Part shown: piece after piece, positions 1 through 11,022 of the stretch
How positions within the stretch are numbered: the first letter of the stretch is position 1
How the letters are laid out: every line of letters begins with the position of its first letter
NCBI GenBank assembly: GCA_029204225.1
Contig: CM055092.1
Span: 88,073,666-88,137,665 of the forward strand
DNA from: Diphasiastrum complanatum
Taxonomy: Eukaryota > Streptophyta > Lycopodiopsida > Lycopodiales > Lycopodiaceae
Reading direction: 5' to 3'
DNA length: 64,000 bases
Notes under the pieces: model-generated
Seen by the model: the letters and a program-made list of their open reading frames with translations, nothing else
What the model was told of the DNA's origin: nothing
Databases searched by the model: none
Made by a program: the position numbers and the translations under genes

Positions 1-475
1 TATCTTCTCGCAATAGGTAGGATTGGTGCGATATGGTTTTGCTCTCACAAGTATGGCACCATCCAATAATGGGATTGTATGCAATGCAACGTCAGGAGGA
101 ACTCCCTTAATTTCTTTATAGCTCCAGGCAAATACATCTCTGTATTTGCGCAAAAACTTTTCCAAATCCCGTAGTTGGGTTGGATTCAGTTGGGCTCCTA
201 CATGCACAATACGATCGATGTTTTCATCATCATCCTTTAGATTGAGAGGTATGGTCTTTGCCAGAACCTCAAAAGAAGTTGATGGTGGTTGAGGTTCCCA
301 TTTTGGCTTTACCATACTGATGATGACATCATCAATCGTATAATCCTTAAAGTGTTGGGGAACATCATATAGTGGATCATCAACTACCTTGGGTGGGATG
401 TTAGGAATGTCCTCTACAGGTTTGCTGGTAGATGATGAAGCCTGCTGACTAGGATTTTTTTGGTTTTGTATCAAA
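1..475 (-). pseudogene. Gypsy pol N-terminal linker before RT (partial)
   Basis: Minus-strand translation is open from about 475 to the window edge. It contains the segment HFKDYTIDDVIISM, then VGAQLNPTQLRDLEKFL, then the motif DVFAWSYKEIKGVPPDVALH. This last motif is the hallmark sequence just N-terminal to the RT fingers in plant Ty3/Gypsy polyproteins. The frame ends at the edge near the start of RT (RAKPYRTNP). Upstream, near 475-500, the reading switches frame, so the link to protease is broken. A related linker (MPDTFKNYTLDNVVIMM) occurs in the second Gypsy element near 25.6 kb, so the two elements belong to related lineages. Confidence 0.8.
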
Positions 476-1077
476 GATTTGATTGGCCCATTTCAGCTTT
501 TCATGCATTTCGAATTACTTATCAGTCAATCATACATCAACCTTTGATTTGTTTTGTAGCATGCACGATATTTGTGGATTTGTAGTAGTAGGCATGCATG
601 GATATTTTTGTAGTTTTTCATGAGCTAAGTCTTCGTCAATGATGTTCAAAATTTCATCATTTGTACATCCCATTGATAATATTCACGCCAAACCCACTAT
701 CGAGAATGGCTTGCACAGATGGATAAGATTTGTAGTGCACTAGTAAAGTGATGAAGTAACAACACCTATATGAAGTAAGCTCATGTCTACATTATGAACC
801 ACTTCAACATTTTTTTAATGTCTCAACTCATCTGGAACATCAGGCTGCTAGGAGCTTGCAGTATGGCATCCCATAGGGGTTTGGAAAACTTTACGTCGTG
901 TAGAAGGGCATAGTGATTTGAGCTTGTAAGAGATCGGAGAGTACCTCTATTCCTCGTGGTAGTTGGCCTTGCGTAGGTAACTAGGCAGATGGCGGAGTAG
1001 AAATCCTAGCTTCAGCTCTATCAAACTCATCTCAAAGTTGATAGTATTGCTTTTGAGCTTCTATAGGGTCAGGGCGC
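476..1077 (-). pseudogene. Decayed gag-pol spacer of the left-edge Gypsy element
   Basis: This stretch joins the zinc knuckle to the pre-RT linker. Short readable pieces occur in different frames, separated by stops, and no protease active-site motif survives. I infer that it is the decayed protease and linker region from its position only. Confidence 0.4.
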
Positions 1078-1434
1078 TCATGTGACAGCAAGCAACGGCT
1101 CTTCAAATACCCTACATGCTAGAACTGTCTTTTTGGTTTGGTTAGGGCAATCTTTATAGCAATGTCGTTTGATATAATCAGCACATTCAGCTACAAATTT
1201 ATATCGAAGTTTACATTCACTTTGAAAGTGAGTGGTTTCTTTGCATACAAAACATCTCTTTTGAAGTGCTGAAGGGAAAATGGCATAACCATTTTGGTCG
1301 ACTTGTGTAGGTTGTTCCTCCGGATAATATGACTCATTGAAATAGGAGGTAGATGTCTCATCTATGTATGTGGTGGGAGTACCTTCATCATAAGTAGGTT
1401 CATAGGCTGGAGTGTCATAAGAGGTATTCTGCAC
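1078..1434 (-). pseudogene. Gypsy gag nucleocapsid segment with zinc knuckle
   Basis: This 118-residue minus-strand frame is Tyr/Thr/Pro/Glu-rich in its first half and then carries CFVCKETTHFQSEC, a CX2CX4HX4C zinc knuckle typical of nucleocapsid domains that bind genomic RNA. A second Cys/His cluster (CADYIKRHCYKDC) follows but does not fit the knuckle spacing. It lies downstream of the capsid-like segment at 2,112-2,468, as expected for gag. Between them the frame is broken. Gag of retrotransposons assembles into virus-like particles in the cytoplasm; this copy can no longer do so. Confidence 0.7.
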
Positions 1435-2111
1435 TACATCGGCTTGTACGTGGTGTCGGTTCTATTGGTTTGGCCTGTTGGGTTGAGTAGATCCTCTTGG
1501 ACTTGGAAGTGCCAAGCATTGTTGTTGAACATGTGGGTGTTGTCTAGGCAATTCTTGGACTTGGACTGGATTCATATAACATGGGTTATATGGTGCTTGT
1601 GGTTGTCCGCATGGTGCATATTGTTGTGGTCTAGAATATTGCATGTTGTGTGCATTGAACCTACAACTTGATGTGGTATGAGTGGTCGTATCACAAAGTA
1701 TACAGTGCTACGTTTCGTAAAGTTGATGTAATGGACACTCATTACCGAGATGTGCGCCACGACATTGTGGGCACCAGGTATCTTCTTGCCTATGGATAGC
1801 GTTACTAGATGGCAATTGCCTTGGCAACTGACTCTGAATAGACTTTAAGAATTACTGAAACTGTTGGTTAATATGTTGTTGATTCATCAACTCAAATTGA
1901 GATTTCCAGACTTGGTCTGAGTCTCAGGGCTCACTTGGACGATTATAAAGAAAAACACAGTGAGCTCTTTTCTCTTTCTGGTCCTCATCATCAGACCCTT
2001 CATCTTCTTCACGAATGGCATCGGACATAACGGATTTAAGAGCAAAATACTATTCGCTAGGTTTAAGCTCTTTCCATATGCATCTTGGAAGGCCAATTAT
2101 AAACCATATGA

Positions 2112-2671
2112 TCAATATTTTATCAGTTGTTGTTCCTGGACTTGACTTTTGAGACGCTTGAAGCGCTCGATATAGTCACGTACGCGTTCATCTTTTCTGA
2201 TTTTTATACTACTAAGGCATACAAAGGGGCTTTCTTTGAGTCTAAAAGGTTGGAAGCATTTAATAAAAGACTCTTTCAGCTCTAACCAATCTTGTCTATC
2301 ATCATGATCAAGGTTAAAGAACCACTCTCGTGTTTTATCTACTATGGTCATTGAAAACAGTTGGACTTTTGCATTGTCGGTATATTCCCCATATACTTCG
2401 CATGCATTCTCAAAGATTTGTAAGAATCTATGAGGGTCCACATTACTGTCAAACTTTGGAAATTTCAATCGGGGTGTTCATTTGTCAGATCGTGCATATG
2501 GTGAGCATGTTGAACAGGTTGATCATCAGGATTATCAGATTGATTAGGTCTCCCTCTGGATGGTCCAAGATCTTGATTTACCTAAGATCTAAGACGATAG
2601 GGCTTGTTCTCATTATTTGGATGATTACTAGGTGTAAACTCATCCATAACTTCTTTTGGTAAGTTGGCCAT
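2112..2671 (-). pseudogene. Gypsy gag capsid segment
   Basis: The gag start is probably the ATG at 2,669-2,671 (MANLPKEVMDEF), followed after 29 codons by a TAG. The open part, 2,112-2,468, reads FPKFDSNVDPHRFLQIFENA, then W and F residues spaced as in the retrotransposon gag (capsid) family: REWFFNL, W.EL.ESFIKCF, and RDYIERFKRL. These are the usual conserved blocks of the plant Gypsy gag core. The protein is truncated by a stop at about 2,112. Function in an intact copy: capsid assembly. Confidence 0.7.
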
Positions 2672-2805
2672 GAGAACTGATTGGAGTCAACTCTGATTTG
2701 ATTCAACTCTTTTTTGTTTTTGTTTTTTTTTAATGTGTGATTGACAGTACCTTAGAATATAATTATATTCTCAATAGAAATTCTATAAAATATGGTCTGT
2801 GAACT

Positions 2806-3180
2806 TGTCGGATGCAATTTTAGTAACAGTGTCGGATCGAAAAGTGTAGGGACTATGTCGGATGCAACTGTGTAGGGACAGTGTCAGATGCAACTGTGTA
2901 AGGACAGTGTCGGATGCAACTGTGTAAGGACAGTATCAGATGGAAAAGTGTAGGGACTGTGTCAAATGCAACTGTGTAGGGACAGTGTCGGATGCAACTG
3001 TATAAGGACAGTGTCAGATGCAACTATGTAAGGACAGTGTTGGATCCAATTGTGTAAGGATAGTGTCGGATGCAACTATGTAAAGACAGTGACGGATGCA
3101 ATTGTAGAGACAGTGTCAAATGCAATTGTATAAGGACATTGTCAGATGCAACTATGTACGGATAGTGTCGGATGCAACGT
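2806..3180. repeat. 26-bp tandem repeat array, about 14 degenerate copies
   Basis: A unit of the form GTGTCGGATGCAACTGTG plus eight more bases (TAAGGACA) repeats with a 26-bp period; for instance units start at 2,881 and 2,907. Copies differ at a few positions (TCGG/TCAG, GTGTAAG/GTGTAGG). The same TCGGATGCAA core continues at irregular spacing to about 3,380. The array sits just upstream (minus-strand sense) of the Gypsy gag start, so it may be part of that element's LTR or leader. Confidence 0.9.
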
Positions 3181-3691
3181 CAGATGGAATATTGTCGAAC
3201 AAGATTTATGGACTGGTTGTTGGATGGGAATTCGTCGGATGCAATCGTCGGACAAATTTTTTTTTTAACAAATCATTGGATGCAATCGTCCCCAAACAGA
3301 ATTTTTAAATAGGTTGTTGGATGCACGTTGGATGGAATTTTTACTACGTTGTCGGGTGCAAATGTCGGATACAACCAACAGTTCTTCCTCTTCTAGAAAA
3401 AAAATGGAGGAATCGATGGAGAGTGGTGGGGCGGTGGTTTACTAGAACCGTGTGCGGTTGGTTGTTGATCAAATGGAGATGCCATGTTCAATGTGTGCTG
3501 GTGGAAAAAAAAACAAATGCAAAAATGCATGCAGGAAAACAGAATCACAAAGAATTGAAAAATAAATCGTTTGATACGCTTCATGAGCGAGAGCGAAGAA
3601 GATTATCAGGATCAGAGACACCAATGTTTGTTGGCTCTGTGCAAGACAATGTTTCTTCAGAATCTCTACATTTGCTAAATACTCTGACTCT
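3181..3691. other. Non-coding stretch with scattered TCGGATGCAA-type motifs
   Basis: Up to about 3,380 the core of the neighbouring array recurs in scattered, degenerate form, often as TTGGATGCA or TCGGATACA. From 3,380 to 3,690 I see no protein similarity. Open frames on both strands here have low-complexity or unconvincing sequence. Confidence 0.5.
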
Positions 3692-4135
3692 TTTCCTACT
3701 GACAATCTAGCAGATTCCAGTTAACCTATAGCCGACATGGCCTTCTTTTCTTCTCAACTCTACTAGTTGTAGTGCAATGGTGATGTACCTGTCTGTACTT
3801 GATCCTACTAAAATGGATGTTCAACTTCAATCTGGATCTATCAGAATTCAAATGCCTATGTTCTACAGTCTATTTCAGATATTTCTTTGGTACTTACGTA
3901 TTGTAGATTATTACTAATCTAAACTAAACAAGAACAGAAAATGGGATTGAAACTAATCCTACTGAAATCAACAAAATCAACAACACTGAATTTAACTAAG
4001 AACCACAAATCCTACAAAGTGCTTATTACAAATATCACTCAACATTTGTAAGAAGAACTCCTTAGGGAGTCAAGCACAAAGCAGCATCAGATTAGAATCA
4101 CAATGATCTACCACCAAGCCCTGCACATCTACTTG
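3692..4135 (+). repeat. Dispersed repeat copy 1 (LTR-like; matches 46,841-47,325)
   Basis: About 440 bases here align with 46,841-47,325 on the same strand, by eye well above 80 percent identity. Shared blocks include ATCAGAATTCAAATGCCTA, GAATGGGATTGAAACTAAT (first base varies) and CACCAAGCCCTGCACATCTA. The 46.8-kb copy leads into a Copia primer-binding site at 48,095, so the repeat is probably part of that family's LTR. This copy has no adjoining coding sequence. Confidence 0.7.
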
Positions 4136-4464
4136 ATTCTAAACACAAAACCAAACCTGAAGAGGAAGAATCAACAACAATCACATTCATACATCAGTAC
4201 CCAAACTCAATGCATGAAAATGGAACACAGATGGAAATGCAATAGAAGAATATTCGAATTTCAGCTCAATAACATTTCTTCATTACAATATCACATGCTT
4301 GAAAACTCGTGGAGGAGGCCTCTATGTATACCCATGAGCTGGTAAATCCAATTCTAACATAATCTGGATTCCACCGCTCACAAATGAGTGAACCCCATTC
4401 TATAAAGATTTGGGTTCCACCTCTTACATGATAATAGGAGGCCTCTTTATTTAATAACATAACT

Positions 4465-4600
4465 CAAGTTGAGAGAGTCTAGATTACTAGCTCCCACATG
4501 GTTTTCCATCTTTCGGTAATTACCATGGGGCTCACAAATTGTACATTTTAGTCTAGCACTAATAATTCTCGTGCTCTCAGACTCGACTCTCAACTTCATC
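4465..4600 (-). repeat. Dispersed repeat fragment, inverted relative to 46,617-46,730
   Basis: The reverse complement of this stretch aligns with 46,617-46,730 around GTGAGCCCCATGGTAATTAC and ACCGAAAGATGG. It sits close to the direct repeat at 3,692-4,135 but on the opposite strand, which points to a rearranged copy. Confidence 0.5.
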
Positions 4601-4699
4601 TCTGCTAGAAGCCCTTTTGAGTGGAGAGGTTCTACATCAACACCTCGGGGCATGGCATCAGCTAACATTTCCATTCAAATGTGCATCTTGCAAGGGTGA

Positions 4700-5880
4700 A
4701 GAACATTGGAAAGTCTACTTTATTTGAATCCTTCTTGGGTAGTATTAGTAGAAATGATTGACTTGTTTCTTATCTTTAAGATTGATGGTGTTTAGTACTT
4801 TGTATCACAAGACAATAAAGTTGGATGCTTCCAAATAATTAAAATATCATTTTCTAACTTCTTTATGCATTTGTCTGCACAACTTGACATTCACATGAAT
4901 CTACCTTATTCTAGTCACATCAGATGTCACTAGTGCTTAACCACAAGTAAATGTGATTCCTGAGAAGTTGAAATGTTCCTTCCGATAGTTGGGACATTCA
5001 AAAATTCAAAAAAACATGGACTATGGCATTTTATACATATGGCATCTACCATCTCCATCTCCAAGGTCAATGAGAGCAACTATTTAGCACCATTTCTAGC
5101 TCTATTATTGTCACTGTGCTCTTTTCTACTATTTTTTTATTATTTATGAATAAGCTTTATCATCTTCATGTGGATCTTCCACCAAAGTATGCTCTGCTTA
5201 GAACAAAAAAATTCAAAAGAATATAAACTATCAACTTCTTATATGATTCATTACAGGGAGGAAAAGCTAAAACATTTAGATTTATGGTCATTAGGAACAT
5301 TGTATCCTATTGATCCATACACATTGCAACATCCCGATTTTAATTCAGTAACTCAACTTATAATCTATGTGTCATGAAAAAAATGATCTTTTATATTACT
5401 GTGAGAATTGAAAGGCTATGGTAATGCACATTCACTGCAAAAAATATATGTTTTAGAAGAGGAATTTAAGAAATATCAAAGGAGTGTCAAAAAAAATCTA
5501 TGAAGTTGAAAATTTGTTTGGAGGAAAATGAGATCCTCAAGAAGGAAAATCAAATGTTACAGTCTTCTTCACATTTGCTAAATAAAAAGGCAAAAAGTAA
5601 CAAGAGAAAGAGATTGATAACAAGAGATATTTGTGATCTTTCATCCAAAGGAGGTTACCAAAGAAGGAGAATTTGTGCCTTCAAGTAAGTTCTAGCTTAA
5701 TTTTATTAATATTGATTGAACTTTTTTATTCATTGCACTCACTAGTTCTATCAATTATTTATTACCACTTCTTCGAAGTTTAGCAATCAGTACAATGTGT
5801 CCAAATCTTTGATGACTATTTTATGAACATGACATTTGCTATGCAGATTGGTTGCCGAAGATCATTTGACCAATGAGATT
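4700..5880. other. AT-rich stretch, no recognisable gene
   Basis: Short open frames on the plus strand (5,168-5,377 and 5,500-5,688) have no recognisable motif. The second is lysine/glutamate-rich and could be part of a coiled coil, but it has no supporting context. Confidence 0.4.
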
Positions 5881-7781
5881 TCCATTGGGAAATCATTAGG
5901 TTCTATTTTGAGTATTCATCCAACAAGAAGGCATATCAAATCCCTCTACCTCAAAGACAATTGAGAGTAGAGAGGTCACTTTTTTTTACGATAAAAAATT
6001 CAACTTGGATGAGAGGCCGAGATCAAGTCATCTCAAAGTGTATCACCTATTATCTCTCTTGAAGACAATCATGAAGAGATGAGGCCGAGATTTGAGGAGG
6101 AGTCACCTCGAGTTTCTCACCTAAAGATCATTGAGAAAAAGATTTGAGCCCAAGAGACTCTCATATGTTGACAAAGGTAAGCAAGTGGATCTTGATTCCA
6201 CTAACTATGCATATTTCATATCACATGAAGAGCCAAGTGATATCCAAGATGCACTCAATTCAAAAGAGTGGTTTGAAGCAATGAAGCAAGAATATGATGC
6301 ATTGATCACCAATAACACATGGGAGCTTGTGGATCCTCCATCCAACAAGCACATTATTGGATGCAAATGGGTATTTTGAACCAAGTATAATCAAGATGGC
6401 ACAATCAACAAATATAAGACAAGATTATGTGCAAAAGGATTTGCTCAAATCCATGGACTTGATTATGAAGAAACCTTTACACCCATGGCAAAGATGGTGA
6501 CAATAAGGATTATTATATCTCTTGCTACCTATTTCAAGTGGAAGATGTTCCAATTGGATGTCTTCAATGCCTTTCTAAATGGTTATCTTGAGGAGGAGAT
6601 TTATATGGAACAACCTCAAGGATTCATCAAGGATGAGTATAAAGTTTGCTTGCTATTCAAAAGTCTTTATGAACTTAAGCAAGCACCAAGATCTTGGTAT
6701 GCTAGACTTAATTCATCTTTGTCTCACTAGGATTCATTCTTAGTGACTATGATCCTTCCTTGTATATAAAGTTTTATGCTAGTGATATTGTCATTCTTCT
6801 AATTTATGTTGATGATATTATCCTAAGTGAAACTTGTATCAATTTAGTTGAAGAAACTAAAGTTGCACTTGGAAATGAATTCAAGATGCAAGATCTTGGA
6901 TAATTACACTACATCTTAGGCCTAGAGATTGACTTTTGTAATGATCAAGCTTTTTATGTCAATCTAAGTATGCTCTTTCTATGTTAAGAAAATCTATTAT
7001 GATAGATTGTAAGAGCATAGATACTCCCATGGGAGCAAGTTGTAAAAGACCCTAATCGGGATGAAAAGATCTTTCAAGGACATCACCCTTTTTAGGAGTC
7101 TTATTGGCTCCTTAATATGGCTTACCATAACTAGGCCTGATTTGAGTTTTAGTGTTCATAAATTGAGCCAATCAATGCAAAGCCTCTACAATTTATCATT
7201 GGAAAATGGCCAAAAGGATACGAAAGTACATATTTTCAACTTATGACTATGGTTTGTTTTACAAGGTAAAGATGTCTCAATCATTGGCTATTCAGACTCG
7301 GATTTTGCTAATGATAAAGTGGATCGAAAGACTACAAATGCATATGTGATATATCTTGGTGAAAATGTAATATCTTGGCTTTCCAAAAAGCAAGATACCA
7401 TATCTCTCTCATCATGTGAAGCCAAATACAAAGCACTTACTACTACAACAAAAGAAGTGCTATGGATCAAAAGACTACTTTTGGAGCTAAAGACTATCAA
7501 GGAAGTTGATCTACCAATGATCAAGTGTGATAATATTTCGGCACAAGCTCTTGCCAACAATCCAATATTCCATGTAAGGAGCAAGCACATCGAAGTTGCA
7601 CACCATTTCGTGAGAGAGAAGCTCATTGGAGGAGAGATCTATTTGGAACATATTGACACATCTTGATGTATTGCCGATTACTCACCAAACATTTGAGCAA
7701 AAGTTCCTTCATCAAGTATAGGTCCAACCTTGGATTAATTCCAAGATCAATGTTCAAGTCAAATAGATAACTTTTTAGGAG
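5880..7781 (+). pseudogene. Ty1/Copia pol relic (integrase C-terminus, RT, RNase H)
   Basis: In order on the plus strand: an integrase C-terminal remnant at 5,910-5,993 (EYSSNKKAYQI), the pre-RT linker (PKRLSYVDKGKQV, 6,131 on), RT with GCKWVF then an in-frame TGA at 6,377-6,379, FAQIHGLDYEETFTPMAKM, MFQLDVFNAFLNGYLEEEIY and LKQAPRSWYARLN. A frameshift follows near 6,725, then the RT active site YVDD at 6,805-6,816 in another frame. RNase H follows at 7,319-7,666 (SLSSCEAKYKAL, then ARS-like HVRSKHIEVAHHFV). Sequence blocks are very close to the intact element at 11,023-14,976, so it belongs to a related family. Gag, protease and the integrase core are absent upstream. Two or more frameshifts and stops make it non-functional. 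Confidence 0.9.
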
Positions 7782-8441
7782 TGTTGAAAATAAAAAAGCC
7801 ATCTATCTTGACTTTTGGTTTTTGATGGAATTTACACCATACATGTAGATTTACAACTTGAAAAAGCCAAATTTGGCCTAGGAGAAACTCAAGCCATTTC
7901 ACATGCATAAAGTCTAGTTTGTCAAATGTCACATGCAAAGAAAACTTAAGACTTGTATTGGAACATGCATGAACATTTGTACATTTGTATTTCAAAATAT
8001 GACAAATTTAGAAAGTTAGTAGGAGTAGTTGCATATCTCAACATGCAAACTTGTAGGTGTCAAGTTTTAGATAGATAGTACACTTAGAAGTTAAAAAATG
8101 TGATTGGAGGCTAGTGTTACCTCGAGCTAGATATGTATGTGGGATCTCTCACAAATTTTGATGATGAATCAAGCATAGATGCTATTTTCTTGTCAATTTG
8201 GATTTTCTATTTATAAGCTTGAATTGCCATTCTCTCTCTAACCTGAGTAGGAGGTTTTTTTCATACATGTGAAAGCAATCATAATTTGATTATTAGCATT
8301 CTATATTGTGATCTAGCCATAGAATCTAGAGATAGATTGTGATTTTCACTCTTCAATTGATCTATGTGCTAACACAAAGCTAAATATCATTCACGCATTG
8401 AAAGTACATCCCACACGTGTGAACTTGCTGGAATTTTGTCA
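7782..8441 (+). repeat. 3' LTR of the decayed Copia element (end approximate)
   Basis: A purine-rich stretch ending TTTTTAGGAG at 7,781 is followed by TGTTGAAAATAAAAAAGCCA, the expected polypurine tract/LTR junction. The interior follows the same order of blocks as the family-B LTRs at 32,079-32,884 and 50,241-50,783: a CTCTCTCTA block, then CACAYGTGTG palindromes, the last at 8,412-8,421. The 3' end is inferred from the B-family layout (TTTGTCA near 8,441). No 5' LTR and no target duplication were identified. Confidence 0.6.
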
Positions 8442-9190
8442 CCTTCCAGTTTTGTATATGGCCAGAAAGCAATCATGCCTGTGGAATTCCATGTTCCATC
8501 CCTATGAGTAGCATATAATCTGGAGCTAAATAATCAACAGATTCTAGCTAATAGATTATTCCATCTAGAAAAACTTTGTGAAACACGTCCACAAACGTTG
8601 ACAGAAGGCATGGCATGATTGACATCTTTGTTGTTGAGAATATACCCAAACTTGAGCATACAACTTATATGTCAAGTAGTTGGCATGTTGTTAAATTGTA
8701 TGTCAAGATTAGACGTGATGTTAAATTTGAAAGTTATCTTTGACCAGAAATATTATGTTTTGAGTTTCAACAGACCTTTTTCTTATAGCGAGTAAGTTGC
8801 ATTGCAACATGAAAAAGCTCAGTTTGATGGAAAATATAATTTTTCAAAATTGGTACGAGACAGATTTTGTAAGTATGCCCACCTTGCCAAGATGTGACTA
8901 CCTTGGTGTTAACCACAGAAGCTTCACACCATCAATTTGAAGAGATCAATAATTTGGTTGATATTTTCAAGATTAGGATGAAACATACTATTTGTTTTTT
9001 GGAGTGAAAAAATGCATTTTTGTAGTAGATGGGGTTTGGGATGCAAACTAGAGTGGCTACTTGAAGATCAATTCAGATTGTTAAGACACATCAATTTTTG
9101 TAATGAGTGCAGCTGCCGAAATGGTTTTGCTGTTTGTTGCTTTTTGCTTGAGGTATAGTTTCTAACTGCAATGTAACATAAAAACTATTA
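8442..9190. other. Intergenic flank of the intact Copia insertion, no gene seen
   Basis: No coding similarity, RNA gene or clear repeat is visible. It forms the left side of the locus into which the element at 9,196-15,626 inserted. Confidence 0.5.
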
Positions 9191-9195
9191 TATTG

Positions 9196-9850
9196 TGTGA
9201 AAATTGTCAACATTTCCTAGCTAGTTTGAGGCCTAAATTGGCTAAAATTGTAAATAGTTTTGGTTCTGGAGTTTCACACGTGTGAACCAGGCCACAATGT
9301 TTTTATTTACTGTATTTTTTCAGTATGATGAAGTGTCAAACTTCATACCCTTCAAAATGAGACCATTTTGATGTATTTTGGTCATATAAGCCATTTTTAG
9401 CTATTTTTCCTATATAGGGAATATCTAGGGTCAAGTACCTTCTAGAGAGAGGAGAGAGAGTCATCTTCCTCATCCATAAATAGTAGGGAAGTCGTGGAGA
9501 ACAGGTTGGAGAAACCTTTTGTATGCTTCATTGAGATCAATAGATCATTGTCATTGTTTCTTCCTCCATTGAGAGCATTGTTGTGTGTATTGTCTTCAAG
9601 CTATTGTGTATGATCTTAGGTGCTTTCCAAAAGTGATAGGCTGATGTATTATGGACTGTATAATGCTATTTTGGGCCGCACTTGATGTTTATGGAAGTTT
9701 CCATTTGTGATAAATGCTTTTTGATCAAGTTCTTTGCATTCTAGGTAGCATAGAATGTGTTGCCAATTCCTAGCTTATGTAGTTTGGAGTGCAAGCATTC
9801 AAGCCAATGATATTGGAGTTTAGATCCACTTAGGATCTGTATTTTTCACA
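9196..9850 (+). repeat. 5' LTR of the intact Copia element
   Basis: It begins TGTGAAAATTGTCAACATTT and ends GTATTTTTCACA directly before the primer-binding site. The U3 part contains the palindrome CACACGTGTG at 9,275-9,284 and a TATA-like TATATAG at 9,411-9,417, followed by a GA-rich block, so transcription probably starts some 30 bases later. The 655-bp copy at 14,972-15,626 is its partner. Confidence 0.97.
9275..9417 (+). promoter_or_regulatory. Putative LTR promoter: G-box palindrome and TATA box
   Basis: The palindrome CACACGTGTG (9,275-9,284) contains the CACGTG G-box core bound by plant bHLH and bZIP factors. About 130 bases downstream lies CCTATATAGGG (TATA at 9,411-9,417). Spacing suits an RNA polymerase II promoter in U3. 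Activity and inducer are inferred, not shown. Confidence 0.5.
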
Positions 9851-9862
9851 TGGTATCAGAGC
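9851..9862 (+). other. Primer-binding site (initiator-Met tRNA)
   Basis: TGGTATCAGAGC immediately follows the 5' LTR. It is complementary to the 3' end of plant initiator methionine tRNA, the usual primer for minus-strand synthesis in plant Copia elements. Confidence 0.95.
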
Positions 9863-10140
9863 TGGTTGGCTTCTATTTACAGTAAGTATTCCATTTTTGG
9901 TGATATTTGGATGTTTGATCAAGTTCTAGCATGATTTTGCATTGCTTTGTTGATCAAATCTTACTAACCTTTGTTTTGTGAGTTGAACTTGTGGATCAAA
10001 AGCATATTTCAGGTCTATTGAAGATCAGAGGCTGAAAAGAAACTATTTTGGATCAGATCATAACACCTAATCATTTGTGATTGTGAGGCTTGTGCATATT
10101 CAATACTAACAATGTTCTTTTCAATCCTATTGTTGACAAT

Positions 10141-10286
10141 CTCCATTCTTGGATGAACACTCTCCTTAAGTGGATGAAACTTCTCCTTAAGTGGATGACA
10201 AATGCTCTTTTGAGTGAGTTGTAATTCTCCTAAAGGCTGAGCAAAGCTCCCATTTGGATGAAAGATCCCCTTTTTTGGGTGAACAT
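10141..10286. repeat. Seven degenerate 20-22 bp tandem units in the Copia leader
   Basis: Units begin at 10,141, 10,162, 10,183, 10,205, 10,227, 10,247 and 10,267, each of the pattern CTCC...(T)GGATGA followed by a few bases; the second and third are nearly identical (CTCCTTAAGTGGATGA). The antisense strand stays open across them (10,015-10,341) and reads heptapeptides such as HPLKEKF and HPLKESV. The repeat is non-coding leader in the sense direction. Confidence 0.8.
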
Positions 10287-10356
10287 ATTGTAAGCTCCAT
10301 TGTGAAGAGCATATTGTAAAGATTGTCATCAATTTTGGCATAATTTTTGGTGTACT

Positions 10357-10822
10357 TTGTTGAGCATGTAAGTAACTCTCCTTATGTAATTTGATTGGAG
10401 CATTTGCTGGAAGGTGTTAACCATTATGCAAGTGTGTTTTCAGGTTCTTAAGAGGTTGAGGAACATTCTCATGTGAAGTGATCTTAGATCTACATCTAAA
10501 CACCAAGATTTGACAAGATAGTGAAGCTAGTCTTGTGATTCACTAAGTGTGCTCATTCATTCACCTCTAAATCTTGTATTTATCACTTGCTGGAGTTTAT
10601 AAACTTTTAGAAGTGTGGTTTACATGTGGTTTTACAGGTTGAATCAATATCTTAGTGTGTTGATCATATGTTGATCAAGTTTGTTCATTACTAGGTAATC
10701 TTGGCATCCTAGTTTTGGGTATTTTCTAAGAATGCAAGTAACTCTTCACACCATAACTTGATTTGGTCACTTGCTGGAAAGTTTGAGAGCTTAAGCAAGA
10801 GTGTGTTCAGGTTGGTTTGATT
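10357..10822 (+). repeat. Three diverged repeats in the Copia leader ending in CAGGTT
   Basis: Stretches at about 10,357-10,450, 10,556-10,648 and 10,726-10,822 share ACTTGCTGGA or ATTTGCTGGA in the middle and end TTTTCAGGTT, TTTTACAGGTT or GTTCAGGTT. Spacing is roughly 175-190 bases. The ends resemble 3' splice sites, but there is no evidence for splicing. Confidence 0.5.
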
Positions 10823-11022
10823 TTGTAATCCATTATTAGTGTTTGCAAAGTGTTTCATGTGTTTCAATCTTCCTTTCTATGCTTGGAAACCATCTAGGTT
10901 CAAGATAGAAGTGTTTTAGGGTCCTAAATCTTCATAGATCTCTTTATCTATCATTTGTTGAGAGAAAAGTGAGTGCTAAGTGCTTTAGGACAAAACCTAA
11001 AAGTTGAAGAAACATTAGAATC

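Larger units (their letters stand above)
1..2671 (-). mobile_element. Ty3/Gypsy LTR-retrotransposon relic, 5' half (gag to pre-RT linker)
   Basis: Reading the minus strand from 2,671 down to 1 gives, in order, a gag start, a capsid-like segment, a zinc knuckle, a decayed protease-linker stretch and the conserved segment that precedes reverse transcriptase in Ty3/Gypsy pol. The element continues past the left edge, so RT, RNase H and integrase are not visible. Several stops and frameshifts interrupt the frame, for example a TAG 29 codons after the gag ATG and a shift near 475, so this copy is not coding-competent. No 5' LTR or primer-binding site could be delimited; the tandem array just upstream at 2,806-3,180 may belong to its LTR or leader. 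Confidence 0.8.

Noticed and set aside
2806-3180. CRISPR-like array
   Set aside because: Units are head-to-tail without unique spacers and the context is a plant retrotransposon, so it is an ordinary tandem repeat.
3321-3710. 129-codon plus-strand frame
   Set aside because: Composition is erratic, it overlaps the end of the repeat zone, and no motif or neighbour supports it.
5168-5688. Two short Lys-rich frames as a possible small gene
   Set aside because: There is no motif, splice pattern or repeat copy to support either frame.
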